Shown here piece after piece: positions 17,525 to 25,751 of a DNA stretch of 64,000 nucleotides (positions are counted from its first letter, which is position 1; each line of letters starts with the position of its first letter). Origin of the DNA: Mycolicibacterium vulneris (GTDB taxonomy: Bacteria; Actinomycetota; Actinomycetes; Mycobacteriales; Mycobacteriaceae); the NCBI RefSeq assembly GCF_002104765.1, contig NZ_NCXM01000024.1, forward strand, positions 1 through 64,000, read 5' to 3'. The translations under genes were made by a program, and so were the position numbers. The notes under the pieces are model-generated. The model was not told the origin of the DNA, did no database searches, and saw only the letters and a program-made list of their open reading frames with translations.

Positions 17525-17535
17525 GCTGCGGTTAG

Positions 17536-17862
17536 GTCTCTTGGTTGGGAGACGTTGGCAGCGGTCGTGATTCACACGTTGGCCGATGCGCGGGACCGGC
17601 TGCTGGCTGAGCGCGACGAGAACACCTGCCGCAACGACTCCACAGCCTCGAGCAGACGCGGCAGCCAGGCGCGACGATGATGTCGTCGTTGGCTTGAATG
17701 TTTCTGGCAGACCAAGTTCATCTCCAACATTCGTTGGACGGGATCAGGTTGTGGCGTGATGCTTAAAGCAACCGGAATACACGGGCCGACAAATCGCCCG
17801 CAAGCCCACCGGTGTGAAGGCACTCATGACGCAAAGGCGCATTAGAGAGGAGGTAGGAAGCT
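17536..17862. other. Gap with a possible gene remnant
   Basis: One frame at about 17545-17630 reads WETLAAVVIHTLADARDRLL, which is plausibly part of a lost phage-type gene, but no start or family can be shown. The remaining stretch should contain the promoter of the cupin operon. A good ribosome site (GAGAGGAGG) lies directly before the cupin start. Confidence 0.3.
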
Positions 17863-18291
17863 ATGTCAGAAGTGAAGCTGCTCAATATCGGTGAGGTTGA
17901 GCCACATGTATTCACCAGGTGGGACATCACCGGCCACCAGGTCAACCGCCACCTGCTCAGCAAGGCGCTCACCGGCACGGATGACGTGGTCCTCGACCAA
18001 ATCACGTTCCCGCCCGGTTTCGTCCACCACATGCACCGGCACCCCTACGCTGACATGGTCATCGTCCCGTTGAGCGGTGTAGTGCAGTTCCTCGGCGCGC
18101 CGGGATCCCGCGTCGAGGTGTCGCCCGGACAGGTCCTTGTCATCCCGCGCGGAAACTGGCATGAGATCAGCAACGTGAGCACCGTGGACAGCCAGGTCCT
18201 GCACTTCTTCTCCGGGGTGGGTGCGCTCGACGATATCGGCTACGAGGCCTACAAGGGTGAGGCGACCGCATCGGTTGGAGGCGGACAATGA
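17863..18291 (+). CDS. Cupin-domain protein
   Basis: A 142-residue single-domain cupin. Metal-binding motif 1 is FVHHMHRHPYADMVIVPLSG and motif 2 is VIPRGNWHEI, with HxH, Glu/Asp-position and later His in the expected order. A strong ribosome site (AGGAGGT) precedes the ATG. Its stop overlaps the start of the downstream dehydrogenase (ATGA), so both act together. The substrate is unknown; such pairs often handle small organic acids or sugars. Confidence 0.78.
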   Translation: MSEVKLLNIGEVEPHVFTRWDITGHQVNRHLLSKALTGTDDVVLDQITFPPGFVHHMHRHPYADMVIVPLSGVVQFLGAPGSRVEVSPGQVLVIPRGNWHEISNVSTVDSQVLHFFSGVGALDDIGYEAYKGEATASVGGGQ

Positions 18292-19160
18292 AAACGAAGC
18301 AGTCCATGCGGATAGCGGTCATCGGGCTGGGCAGGATGGGGCGCGCGCTGGCAGAGCGGTTGCTCGAGGTGGGTCACCAGGTCAGCGTGTGGAATCGGAC
18401 CGCTGGCCGGGCTGGTGCACTCCAGGAACAAGGAGCCACGGTCATGGACTCTGCGGATGACCTCGGTGACGACTGTGATGCCGTGTTCCTGTGCCTGGCC
18501 GACGACCGGAGCACCCTCGACGTGGCGACTCCCCAAGGTGAGGCGCGAGCGAGCTGGGCACAGACCCTGGTGGTCAACACCGGCACGGTGGCTCCCGATG
18601 TCATCACTGCTCTCGCGCACGCCTACGGTGAGCGGTTTGTCAACGCGCCGATCCTCGGGGCGCCGCAGGCCCTGCGCTCGGGTGCGGCCAAGTTCATCGT
18701 CGGCGGCCCGGCCGTAGCCCGTCAGGCGCTGCTACCGCTGTGGCAGGCGTTCGCCGGGGCACTCGATGTCGGCGAGAACCCGCAGACCGCGGCGGTCATC
18801 AAGCTATTAAACAACCAGATGCTGCTGGTGCAGCTGGCGGTAATCGCCGAGACCATACGCGCGGGCCGCGCCGCGGGTGTCGACGACGCGACCTTGGCGG
18901 CCATCTTGCGCGAGTCGCCGATGATGCCCGCGGGTCTGCGCAACCGCATCGACGTCTTCTTCGACCCCAATCACGCCGGTTGGTTCAGCACCGTGCAGGG
19001 CGCCAAGGATGTGACGCTCTTCTTAGACCTCGCCAAGGGCAGCGGGGCACCGCTGCCGGTCACCGAGGCCGCGCGCGACGCCTACCGCCGAGTGGCTCAG
19101 GATGGGTGGGAGACGCACGACGTCACCGCCCTGGTCGAGTACGGCCGGCGTTCGCCGTGA
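18288..19160 (+). CDS. NAD(P)-dependent beta-hydroxyacid dehydrogenase-like protein
   Basis: This 290-residue protein has a Rossmann domain with IAVIGLGRMGRALAERLL, then the 3-hydroxyisobutyrate/6-phosphogluconate-type catalytic region: NAPILGAPQALRSGAAKFIV, and KLLNNQMLL with the conserved Lys. In canonical members the substrate-binding motif is a Gly-rich DAPVSGG; here it is NAPILGA, resembling the imine-reductase or NAD(P)-binding DUF1932-like branch. It is coupled to the cupin gene. It could be a dehydrogenase or an imine reductase; the reaction is not established. Confidence 0.78.
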   Translation: MKTKQSMRIAVIGLGRMGRALAERLLEVGHQVSVWNRTAGRAGALQEQGATVMDSADDLGDDCDAVFLCLADDRSTLDVATPQGEARASWAQTLVVNTGTVAPDVITALAHAYGERFVNAPILGAPQALRSGAAKFIVGGPAVARQALLPLWQAFAGALDVGENPQTAAVIKLLNNQMLLVQLAVIAETIRAGRAAGVDDATLAAILRESPMMPAGLRNRIDVFFDPNHAGWFSTVQGAKDVTLFLDLAKGSGAPLPVTEAARDAYRRVAQDGWETHDVTALVEYGRRSP

Positions 19161-19414
19161 CTGGCGCCAAAGCGAGATCGGCGGATCCGGTTCAGCCCCT
19201 TGAGTTTCGGCGTCCTCAACGTCGCGGTGACCCTTCAAGCAAACAGGAAAATCCGGGTTTTTTCGCTGCCAGGCGCCCCGCGACCCACGCCAATTGGAGC
19301 CACGGCCGCGAAACGCGGTCGAGTGTTGGTTGGTAAATGTGGTGGGATGGCCGTCCCTCTGTGGTGGTCGGGCGGCCCCTTCCCCTCCCGGCGGCCCCAT
19401 TGAGTTTGAGGTGG

Positions 19415-19737
19415 TCATTCGCCGACGCCAATCAGTTTGGCGATACGGGCCTCTTCAACAGCCTTGCGGTGCTCGCTGCGTCGGCGACGGGCCTGAACCG
19501 ACTTCAACACGAGATTGGCGTAGTAAGCCTTGCGTAGCGCCTTAGCGCGCTTAGGGTCGCCATCGGCTTCACGAAGGAACTTCGCTTAAGCGCTGCGCGC
19601 GCCGGGGCTGTTCGCTTCGTGCGATCTACTATGTTCGCCCAGGAACGGTGCGCGTTGACACGATGCTGCTGGGACTTCTCAAATTCTGATGCGGGTATGG
19701 CTGCCGCTCCCCCTTCGGGTCGCGGCTCGCTGCCCAA
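19415..19737 (-). pseudogene. Frameshifted phage-type protein
   Basis: Frame one reads IPASEFEKSQQHRVNAHRSW and WANIVDRTKRTAPARAALK. Near 19587 the sense continues in another frame as KFLREADGDPKRAKALRKAY, then LKSVQARRRRSEHRKAVEEA, ending KLIGVGE with TGA at 19415. Joined, they make one coherent basic helical protein like small conserved proteins of actinobacterial prophages. One indel breaks it. The start (TTG at 19737) is uncertain. Its stop overlaps an ATG of a further open frame running left, which could not be confirmed as a gene. Confidence 0.5.
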
Positions 19738-19797
19738 CCAATGCGAGCGTTCACGGTCTCAGCCGTATGACGAAACCATAGCCTAGCAGCGCTGTGC

Positions 19798-20046
19798 CTA
19801 TTCTCCGTTCAAGACACGCAATATGTCGTCCCTGAGTTGCTTGACCCCGCGGTAGATTTCGCCGGCGTTTGGGATGGCTGCGATGTCTTCAACGTGGTCG
19901 GCGAGCCACCCGGCCATCTGTTGCTCTAGCGTCCTGGGCCGCTTATCGAGCGTGGGTTGGTCAATGGCGTGGCTCTTTTTGCCCTCCTTTAGCCACTGTT
20001 CGATGTCTCCGCCGGAAATGCTGCGGTTGGACGAGTTGGCACTCAC
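19798..20046 (-). CDS. Small protein of the recombinase module
   Basis: An 82-residue soluble protein starting at GTG (MSANSSNRSISGGDIEQWL) and ending GVKQLRDDILRVLNGE. It looks largely helical, and no known domain was recognised. The start overlaps the stop of the 103-residue gene by four bases (GTGA). It is third in a compact series after the tyrosine recombinase, so it is probably co-translated and functionally related. Confidence 0.55.
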   Translation of the reverse strand: MSANSSNRSISGGDIEQWLKEGKKSHAIDQPTLDKRPRTLEQQMAGWLADHVEDIAAIPNAGEIYRGVKQLRDDILRVLNGE

Positions 20047-20354
20047 GATGTGAAAGCGCTGAGGGGATCGCCTGTGAGGGGGGCGACGATCAAATCGTCC
20101 TGGCTGGCACCTTGCCTGAAGAATGGGGCGTTGCCGACCAGCGAGACCCGCCCGTAAGAACGGTGGACCACTACCGTGCCGAACCGGATGTGAAATACCT
20201 CGGCGAGTAATTCTCCGGTCGTCTTTTCGTACAGTTCTAGATCACGAAATCGCCTACGGCTTTTAGGGTTAAGCAGAAGTGCATCAAGAGCATCGAGGAT
20301 GTCCTGTTTGTTCTTGTCGAACTCCTCACGGCTCAGGTGCACCGGATTGCTCAC
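20043..20354 (-). CDS. Small protein of the recombinase module
   Basis: A 103-residue protein with a charged helical N-terminus (LSREEFDKNKQDILDALDAL) and a beta-rich C-terminal half (GTVVVHRSYGRVSLVGNAPF). The GTG start overlaps the recombinase stop and its stop overlaps the next gene. No family was recognised. Tight coupling to an integrase suggests a directionality, control or cargo function, but nothing in the sequence proves this. Confidence 0.55.
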   Translation of the reverse strand: MSNPVHLSREEFDKNKQDILDALDALLLNPKSRRRFRDLELYEKTTGELLAEVFHIRFGTVVVHRSYGRVSLVGNAPFFRQGASQDDLIVAPLTGDPLSAFTS

Positions 20355-21253
20355 ACTTCCCCCAGCCCGAGGTTGAGGCGGTCGAACTCGGCGGCGGCTC
20401 GCTGTTCGACGGCGGCCTTCGCGTAGCGACCGACCATAGTGTTGTCGGTCCAGCCCGCGTGCGCCATCAGCCCGGTCTCAGTGCCCCCGTTTTTCAGCCA
20501 GCGCACCGCGGCCGTATGACGCAGCCTATGAACATGAAAGTTGTTGACTTTGGCCTGCGTTGCGCGGCTTTTGAGTGTGCTTACCAGGCCGGTGTAGGAG
20601 AGCCTCTTGCCCCTGGCGCTCACCCACAGCGGCCCGCTGTCTGCGGGCTGCCCGGCGCGGCGTCGGGTACGGCAGTAACTATCGAGGACTGCGGCGCAGC
20701 CCGGCGAGAAGCGGACACGGCGCCCCCGGCCGCCCTTGCCTCTCACCACGTGCAGCGTGCACAGCTCCACATCTACGTCGGAGATGTCGAGCGCCAACAG
20801 TTCGGCGGCCCGGACCCCGGTCTCCGCCAGGAGCACAAGCATCGCTTTATCCCGCCGATCCCGAATCTCGGTGCCCTCGCACACTTTGATGAGCTTGCGC
20901 ACCTCGTCCTCGCTGAGGTCGGGCACCGAGCGGTCGTCGAGTTTCGGTGGCTTGAGGGAGAGGATCGGATCGGGGTCGAACCCCTCCTCGGTGGCGAGCC
21001 ACCTGGCGAACAGCTTCACGGCGGTCAGCCGCAGCCGCACCGTCGCGGCCTCACTGCTCGCCAGGGATGCCAGCCAGCCGGTGACGGCCGCCTTGGTCAG
21101 CTCCGGCGGGATGTCCTGTTGGCGGCAGTAGTCGAGGAACGCCTCGACGCCGAGCCGGTAGCTCCGCAACGTCTGCGGCGACTTGCGTTGGGCGCGTAGC
21201 ACGATTTGCCACGACGCCAACAGCTCCCGCAAGTCCAGCAAACTCGATTTCAT
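20351..21253 (-). CDS. Tyrosine recombinase/integrase
   Basis: A 300-residue tyrosine site-specific recombinase. The N-terminal SAM-like core-binding domain covers about residues 5-95. The catalytic domain has Arg148 (TGVRAAELL), Lys173 (VVRGKGGRGR), His242 and Arg245 (HVHRLRHTAA), His265 (HAGWTDNTM) and nucleophile Tyr277 (GRYAKA). All six catalytic positions are intact. The size and lack of an extra arm-binding domain resemble XerC/D-like and short actinobacterial integrases. It heads a three-gene overlapping operon. Paired repeats and an att-like repeat lie directly upstream. Confidence 0.92.
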   Translation of the reverse strand: MKSSLLDLRELLASWQIVLRAQRKSPQTLRSYRLGVEAFLDYCRQQDIPPELTKAAVTGWLASLASSEAATVRLRLTAVKLFARWLATEEGFDPDPILSLKPPKLDDRSVPDLSEDEVRKLIKVCEGTEIRDRRDKAMLVLLAETGVRAAELLALDISDVDVELCTLHVVRGKGGRGRRVRFSPGCAAVLDSYCRTRRRAGQPADSGPLWVSARGKRLSYTGLVSTLKSRATQAKVNNFHVHRLRHTAAVRWLKNGGTETGLMAHAGWTDNTMVGRYAKAAVEQRAAAEFDRLNLGLGEV

Positions 21254-21256
21254 ATC

Positions 21257-21303
21257 GTTATCCTACACTTGAATGCTATGCGGGCGTGTTATCTGACACT
21301 TGA
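21257..21303. repeat. Pair of 16-bp direct repeats before the recombinase
   Basis: GTTATCCTACACTTGA (21257-21272) and GTTATCTGACACTTGA (21288-21303) agree at 14 of 16 positions and begin 31 bases apart. They abut the recombinase start. Arm-type recombinase sites or an autoregulatory operator are the likely roles. On the minus strand the GATAAC ends also resemble -10 elements. Confidence 0.65.
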
Positions 21304-21405
21304 TCGGCATTCCTGCAGGTAGAACCGTTAGTCTGCAGATTTGCTAACCATCGATAGCTCTGTGTTACCGATGCCCGCTCAGAAGCATTGCGAAGCTTGC
21401 CGGGC

Positions 21406-21432
21406 GCTGGTCAGGACTGGCAGCGGTAGGCG
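21406..21432. repeat. 27-bp direct repeat, candidate att site (distal copy)
   Basis: 26 of 27 bases equal those at 22472-22498. On the minus strand it encodes the same final residues AYRCQS and stop as the hydrolase gene at 22.5 kb. It lies about 150 bp from the recombinase start. Confidence 0.7.
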
Positions 21433-21451
21433 CAAACGAACGCAGTCGGCG

Positions 21452-21868
21452 CTACGGGAGCTCGCCTTGATGGCTCGGGCAGTAGACGTCCACCGATGCG
21501 GTGACGAATTTGACCGCGGTGCGGCTGACGCGATCGGAGACTATGCGTAGGGACGGATTTTCCGAGTACGCCCTGTTCACTTCCTCGTCCACGGCGTCCT
21601 GGACCGAGGACCCGTGATCGAGTTCGCCACAAATCTCACGGGCTCGATAGACGAGCCCCGGCACGTTATCGGTGGCCGGAATCTGTTGCTGGGCGAGCAA
21701 CGCCACGAATTGCGCGTCCTGACTCGGGTCGGCCCCCGCGCCGCCGGCGCAGATAACTGGGGCGGCAAGCAGCACCGAAGTGTTGACCAGAGCCTCTGCG
21801 AGGCGGGCGATTCGGACGCGCACGGCAGAATTTTCGTTTCTTTGTGTCACCAGCTCGGCAGATCTCAT
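21452..21868 (-). CDS. DUF732-family exported protein
   Basis: A 138-residue protein whose N-terminus has basic residues and a hydrophobic stretch (ALVNTSVLLAAPVICAGG), followed by the DUF732 domain: DAQFVALLAQQQIPATDNVP, later AREICGELDHGSS and FVTASVDVYCP, with a pair of conserved cysteines. DUF732 proteins are common small secreted or surface proteins in mycobacteria with no defined function. The start is uncertain because no good ribosome site is visible. It lies between the two copies of the 27-bp repeat. A second DUF732 protein is at 49 kb. Confidence 0.75.
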   Translation of the reverse strand: MRSAELVTQRNENSAVRVRIARLAEALVNTSVLLAAPVICAGGAGADPSQDAQFVALLAQQQIPATDNVPGLVYRAREICGELDHGSSVQDAVDEEVNRAYSENPSLRIVSDRVSRTAVKFVTASVDVYCPSHQGELP

Positions 21869-21985
21869 CTATTGGATACCGAACGGTAACAGCGGAGGTG
21901 GCTGGCGCCTGCAATGATCGACATCATAACCGGTTGTCATCATCGATCACCACAGCGCTTTCGCCCGAACCCGCAGCTGAGCGGC

Positions 21986-22381
21986 ATGGCGCGACGGCAG
22001 CATCGGAGCGCGCCCCTTCAGGCGACGGCGTGTGCGGTGATCGCGGCGTTGCTAAGCATGCCCCCGATCGTGGCCGGCACGCCACAGCTGCCGGCGGCTC
22101 GGGCATTCAGCGCACACGGCATCGTGCTCACCGCGTTAATCAAGCCGGCTCCGGTAGGCGAGCTCACGCCCGATCCGCCCCAGATCCCGCCACCACCAAC
22201 GGTTAAGCCGCTCGAGCCGCCCGTCGCGGCGGCCCCACCCCGGGCGGAGCAACCGCTGTCCCCGCCGCGGCAACAAGGACCCGCACCGCAACAGGACGCA
22301 CCACCGCCGCCTGCACCGCCTCCTGCACCGCCGCCTCCGCCCCAGCCTCCACCGCGGGGCCATGTCCAGCTCTCACCGTGA
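21986..22381 (+). CDS. Proline-rich exported protein
   Basis: A 131-residue protein with a signal peptide-like start (MARRQHRSAPLQATACAVIA, cleavage likely after residue 34). The C-terminal half is very Pro-rich with short PPPxPP runs (ALIKPAPVGELTPDPP, then poly-Pro) and a VQLSP end. The ATG at 21986 was chosen because it places the signal peptide at the N-terminus. It is divergent from the DUF732 gene and within the 27-bp repeat pair. Function is unknown. Confidence 0.5.
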   Translation: MARRQHRSAPLQATACAVIAALLSMPPIVAGTPQLPAARAFSAHGIVLTALIKPAPVGELTPDPPQIPPPPTVKPLEPPVAAAPPRAEQPLSPPRQQGPAPQQDAPPPPAPPPAPPPPPQPPPRGHVQLSP

Positions 22382-22471
22382 TCCAAAAGCCGTGTGAAAA
22401 AGCTATGACATGCATCGCTGCGCTCGGCGGGACGCATCATTTCGTCCCCCGAGCGGCGGGCGGGGGCCGGT

Positions 22472-22498
22472 GCTGGTCAGGACTGGCAGCGATAGGCG
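22472..22498. repeat. 27-bp direct repeat, candidate att site at gene 3' end
   Basis: This copy covers the last codons and the stop of the Rv2223c-type hydrolase gene. It matches 21406-21432 except for one base (A for G). Integration at the 3' end of a gene, with the end restored by the element, is a common tyrosine-recombinase pattern. Confidence 0.7.
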
Positions 22499-24036
22499 GC
22501 CGGCGGTGGTGTGCCTGCGACCAGATAGCGGACGACGGCGTTGTCCACGCATTGGTGGCCGTTGAACACCGCGGTGTGCTGCGTGCCGTCGTAGGTGATC
22601 AGCGGGCCGCCCAGCTGGCGGGCCAGGTTCACGCCGGCCTGATACGGCGTGGCCGGATCGTGGGTGGTGGAGACGACGACGACCTTGCCGGCGGCCATGG
22701 GCGGTGCGGCGTGCGGCGCCGACGTCGCGGGCACCGGCCATAGCGCGCATAAATCGCGGGGAGCGTTTCCGGTGAATTGGCCGTAGCTGAGGAACGGCGC
22801 GGCCTGACGGATGCGCCGATCGGCGCTCACCCAGCTGGCCTGGTCGGTCGGATTCGGCGCGTCGACGCAGCGGATCGCGTTGAAGGCATCCTGGTCGTTG
22901 GCGTAGTGCCCGTTCTTGTCGCGCCCGTCATAGTCGTCGGCGAGCAACAACAGGTCACCGGCGTCGGTGCCGCGCGCCAGGCCGAGCAGGCCGCTGGTCA
23001 GGTATTTCCAGTGCGCCGGCGTGTAGAGCGCGTTGATGGTGCCGGTGGTCGCGTCGGCGTAGCTCAGGCCGCGCGGGTCCGCGGTGCGGCCCGGCTTGGT
23101 CGCCAGCGGGTCGACCAGCGCGTGGTACCGGTTGACGAATTGGGTCGGGTCGGTGCCCAGCGGACAGCCCGCCGAGCGGGCGCAGTCGGTGGCGTAGTCG
23201 TTGAAAGCGGTTTGGAATCCCGCCATTTGGTTGACGTTCTCGTCGATCGGCCCGACGGTCGGGTCGATGGCGCCGTCGAGCACCATCGTGCGCACGTGGT
23301 TGCTGAACTTCTCCAGGTAGGCGGTGCCCAACTCGGTGCCGTAGCTGTAGCCCAGGTAGTTGATCTGGTCGTCGCCCAGCGCCTGGCGGACGGCATCCAT
23401 GTCGCGGGCGACCGAGGCGGTGCCGGTGTGGGCCAGGAACGCCGCGCCCATCCGGCTGACACACTGCTGGGCCAGCTGCCGGTAGAGCTGCTCGATATGC
23501 GCGACCCCGCCGGGGCTGTAGTCGACCATCGGCTCACGCCGGTACGCGTCGAACTCGGCGTCGGTCCGGCAGCGCAGCGCAGGCGTCGAGTGACCGACTC
23601 CCCTCGGATCGAAGCCGACCAGATCGAAGTTGCGCCGGACCGGAGAGTCCTCCAGGTTCGAGGCCATCGCGGCCACCATGTCGACCGCCGAACCGCCGGG
23701 ACCGCCGGGATTGACCAGAAGCGATCCAACCCGTTGGCCCGTCGCGGGTACCCGGATCACCGCCAGCTTGGCCTGCCCGCCGCCGGGGTTGCTGTAGTCG
23801 ATCGGCACCGACACGGTGGTGCACTGTGCGGTGGGGACTTCGCTTGTGTCATCGACGAATTGGCCGCAACTTCCCCAGCCCTGCGGCACCGCGGCCGACG
23901 GCGGATTCGGGCCCGGCGTCTGCCCGGCGCCGGGTTCCGGCGTGGCGACGGCCCCGGGCGGCGCGAGGACGCAGGGACCACCGAGCAGCAACCCGAATGA
24001 AAACAGCGCCGAGCTCAGGGATCTCAGGCGCGACAT
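22477..24036 (-). CDS. Exported alpha/beta-hydrolase, Rv2223c type
   Basis: A 519-residue secreted hydrolase of the Hip1/TAP family. It has a signal peptide (about residues 1-30), the oxyanion-hole motif NPGGPGGSA, nucleophile Ser in GYSYGTELG, Asp in HDPATPY and His in GTQHTAVF. It is a paralogue of the next upstream gene, but lacks a lipobox Cys. The start at 24036 (MSRLRS) is next to another Met at 24045. The last codons coincide with the candidate att repeat, so an inserted element seems to have preserved the coding end. Confidence 0.88.
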   Translation of the reverse strand: MSRLRSLSSALFSFGLLLGGPCVLAPPGAVATPEPGAGQTPGPNPPSAAVPQGWGSCGQFVDDTSEVPTAQCTTVSVPIDYSNPGGGQAKLAVIRVPATGQRVGSLLVNPGGPGGSAVDMVAAMASNLEDSPVRRNFDLVGFDPRGVGHSTPALRCRTDAEFDAYRREPMVDYSPGGVAHIEQLYRQLAQQCVSRMGAAFLAHTGTASVARDMDAVRQALGDDQINYLGYSYGTELGTAYLEKFSNHVRTMVLDGAIDPTVGPIDENVNQMAGFQTAFNDYATDCARSAGCPLGTDPTQFVNRYHALVDPLATKPGRTADPRGLSYADATTGTINALYTPAHWKYLTSGLLGLARGTDAGDLLLLADDYDGRDKNGHYANDQDAFNAIRCVDAPNPTDQASWVSADRRIRQAAPFLSYGQFTGNAPRDLCALWPVPATSAPHAAPPMAAGKVVVVSTTHDPATPYQAGVNLARQLGGPLITYDGTQHTAVFNGHQCVDNAVVRYLVAGTPPPAAYRCQS

Positions 24037-24136
24037 GGCTGTCATCGTTGCAGCCCCGGGTACCCGTGACAGCGCGAAACGGTTACGCCTTGGTCTCAGA
24101 GCCCTACGGGCACAGCTTGATTGCCGCCCTGCCGCG

Positions 24137-25693
24137 TCAGCACTTGGCGCCGTCGGGCGGGATGGACCCGCTGACCAGATACGCCGTGATGTAGTTGTCG
24201 ATGCAGCCGTCGCCCTGGAAGACCACGGTGTGCTGGGTGCCGTCGTAGGTGAGCAGGGAGCTGCGCAGCTCGTTGGCCAGATCGACGCCGGCCTTGTACG
24301 GGGTGGCCGGATCGTGGGTCGTCGACACCACCACCGTGGGCGCCAGGCCGGGCGCGGAAATGGTGTGCGGCTTGCTCGTTGGCGGCACCGGCCAGAACGC
24401 ACAGGTGCCCAGCGGGGCGTTGCCGGTGAACTGCCCGTAGCTCATGAACGGCGCGACCTCGCGGGAGCGGCGGTCCTCGTCAACCACCTTGGCGCGGTCG
24501 GTGATCGGCGGCTGGTCCACGCAGTTGACCGCCACCCGCGCGTCGGTGGCGTTGCTGTAATGACCGTGCGAGTCGCGGCGCATGTACATGTCGGCCAGGG
24601 CGAGCAGGGTGTCACCGTGGTGGTCGACGAGTTCGGACAGGCCGTCGGTCAGGTGATGCCACAGGTTCGGCGAGTAGAGCGCCATGATGGTGCCGATGAT
24701 CGCGTCGGAGTAGCCCAGCCCGCGTGGGTCGTTCGTCGGGACCGGCCGGCCGACCATGGGGTTGTTGGGGTCGACCAACGGGTCGACCAGGCTGTGGTAG
24801 ACGTCCACCGCTTTGGCCGGGTCGGTGCCCAGCGGGCAGGTCGGTTGCTTCGCGCATTCGGCGGCATAGTCGTTGAACGCATCCTGGAATCCCTTGGCCT
24901 GCCGAAGATCGGCTTCGATCTGATCGGCGTTGGGGTCCACCGCGCCGTCGAGGATCATCGCCCGCACGTTGTGCGGGAACGCCTCGGCATACGCGGAGCC
25001 GATCCGGGTGCCATAGGAGTAGCCGAGGTAGGTCAGCTTCTCGTCACCGAGCGCCGCGCGGATGGCATCGAGATCCCGTGCGACGTTGACGGTCCCGACG
25101 TTGGCCAGGAAGTCCTTGCCCATCTTGTCGACGCAGCGGCCGACGAACTGCTTGGTTTCGTCTTCCATGTGGGCCACGCCCGCCGGGCTGTAGTCGACGT
25201 TGGGCTCCGTGCGCAGCCGGTCGTTGTCGGCGTCGGAGTTGCACCAGACCGCCGGGCGCGACGCCCCGACCCCGCGGGGGTCGAAGCCGACGAGGTCGAA
25301 TCGCTCGCGCACCTTCTTGGGCAACGACTGGACGACGCCCAGCGCCGCCTCGATGCCGGACTCCCCCGGCCCGCCGGGGTTGATCACCAGCGAGCCGACC
25401 TTGTCTCCGGTCGCGGGGAAACGAATCATGGCCAGCGTCGCCACGTCGCCGTCGAGGTGGTCGTAGTCGACCGGCACGGCCAGTTTGCCGCACAGTGCGC
25501 CGGCCGGGAGTTTGACCTTCGGGTTCGCGGCCCGGCACGGCGTCCACTCCACCGCCTGGCCCAGCTTCGGCCCGGACATGACGGCGCGTCCGACCACGAC
25601 GCGCACGCAGCCCGCCAGAAGCAGCGCGATGGCAGCCATCGACGTCCAGATCAGCAGCGTGCGCGCGATCTTGGCGCGACGAGACAGGCCCAT
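24137..25693 (-). CDS. caeA: Lipoprotein serine hydrolase Hip1/CaeA
   Basis: This 518-residue protein matches Rv2224c (CaeA/Hip1), a cell-envelope serine protease/esterase that cleaves GroEL2 and modulates host responses in M. tuberculosis. The lipobox is LLAGC with Cys29. Nucleophile Ser226 is in GYSYGTRIG, close to Ser228 of the M. tuberculosis enzyme; Asp is in HDPATPY and His in GTQHTVVF. It probably heads a two-gene unit with the paralogue downstream. The catalytic triad is complete. Confidence 0.93.
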   Translation of the reverse strand: MGLSRRAKIARTLLIWTSMAAIALLLAGCVRVVVGRAVMSGPKLGQAVEWTPCRAANPKVKLPAGALCGKLAVPVDYDHLDGDVATLAMIRFPATGDKVGSLVINPGGPGESGIEAALGVVQSLPKKVRERFDLVGFDPRGVGASRPAVWCNSDADNDRLRTEPNVDYSPAGVAHMEDETKQFVGRCVDKMGKDFLANVGTVNVARDLDAIRAALGDEKLTYLGYSYGTRIGSAYAEAFPHNVRAMILDGAVDPNADQIEADLRQAKGFQDAFNDYAAECAKQPTCPLGTDPAKAVDVYHSLVDPLVDPNNPMVGRPVPTNDPRGLGYSDAIIGTIMALYSPNLWHHLTDGLSELVDHHGDTLLALADMYMRRDSHGHYSNATDARVAVNCVDQPPITDRAKVVDEDRRSREVAPFMSYGQFTGNAPLGTCAFWPVPPTSKPHTISAPGLAPTVVVSTTHDPATPYKAGVDLANELRSSLLTYDGTQHTVVFQGDGCIDNYITAYLVSGSIPPDGAKC

Positions 25694-25751
25694 GCCAACC
25701 TATGCTGCCAGAGGAAACCTGAGATCGGCGATTGGCGGCACCGACGCCCGG

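Larger units (their letters stand above)
17392..17535 (+). pseudogene. Truncated small gene running into the inverted repeat
   Basis: A GTG overlapping the zinc-ribbon stop begins MSVELIEPQPETRIDLV, a natural-looking N-terminus. At 17443 the frame enters the right inverted-repeat arm, continues as KFRRLAEFDSASFPP, and ends at 17535 after an Arg-rich tail. The abrupt change at the repeat boundary suggests that the original gene was cut by the repeat. No family was recognised. Confidence 0.4.

Noticed and set aside
19023..19418. Minus-strand frame after the frameshifted phage-type gene
   Set aside because: Its ATG overlap is suggestive, but most of it is antisense to the intact dehydrogenase gene and the early part has no recognised family.
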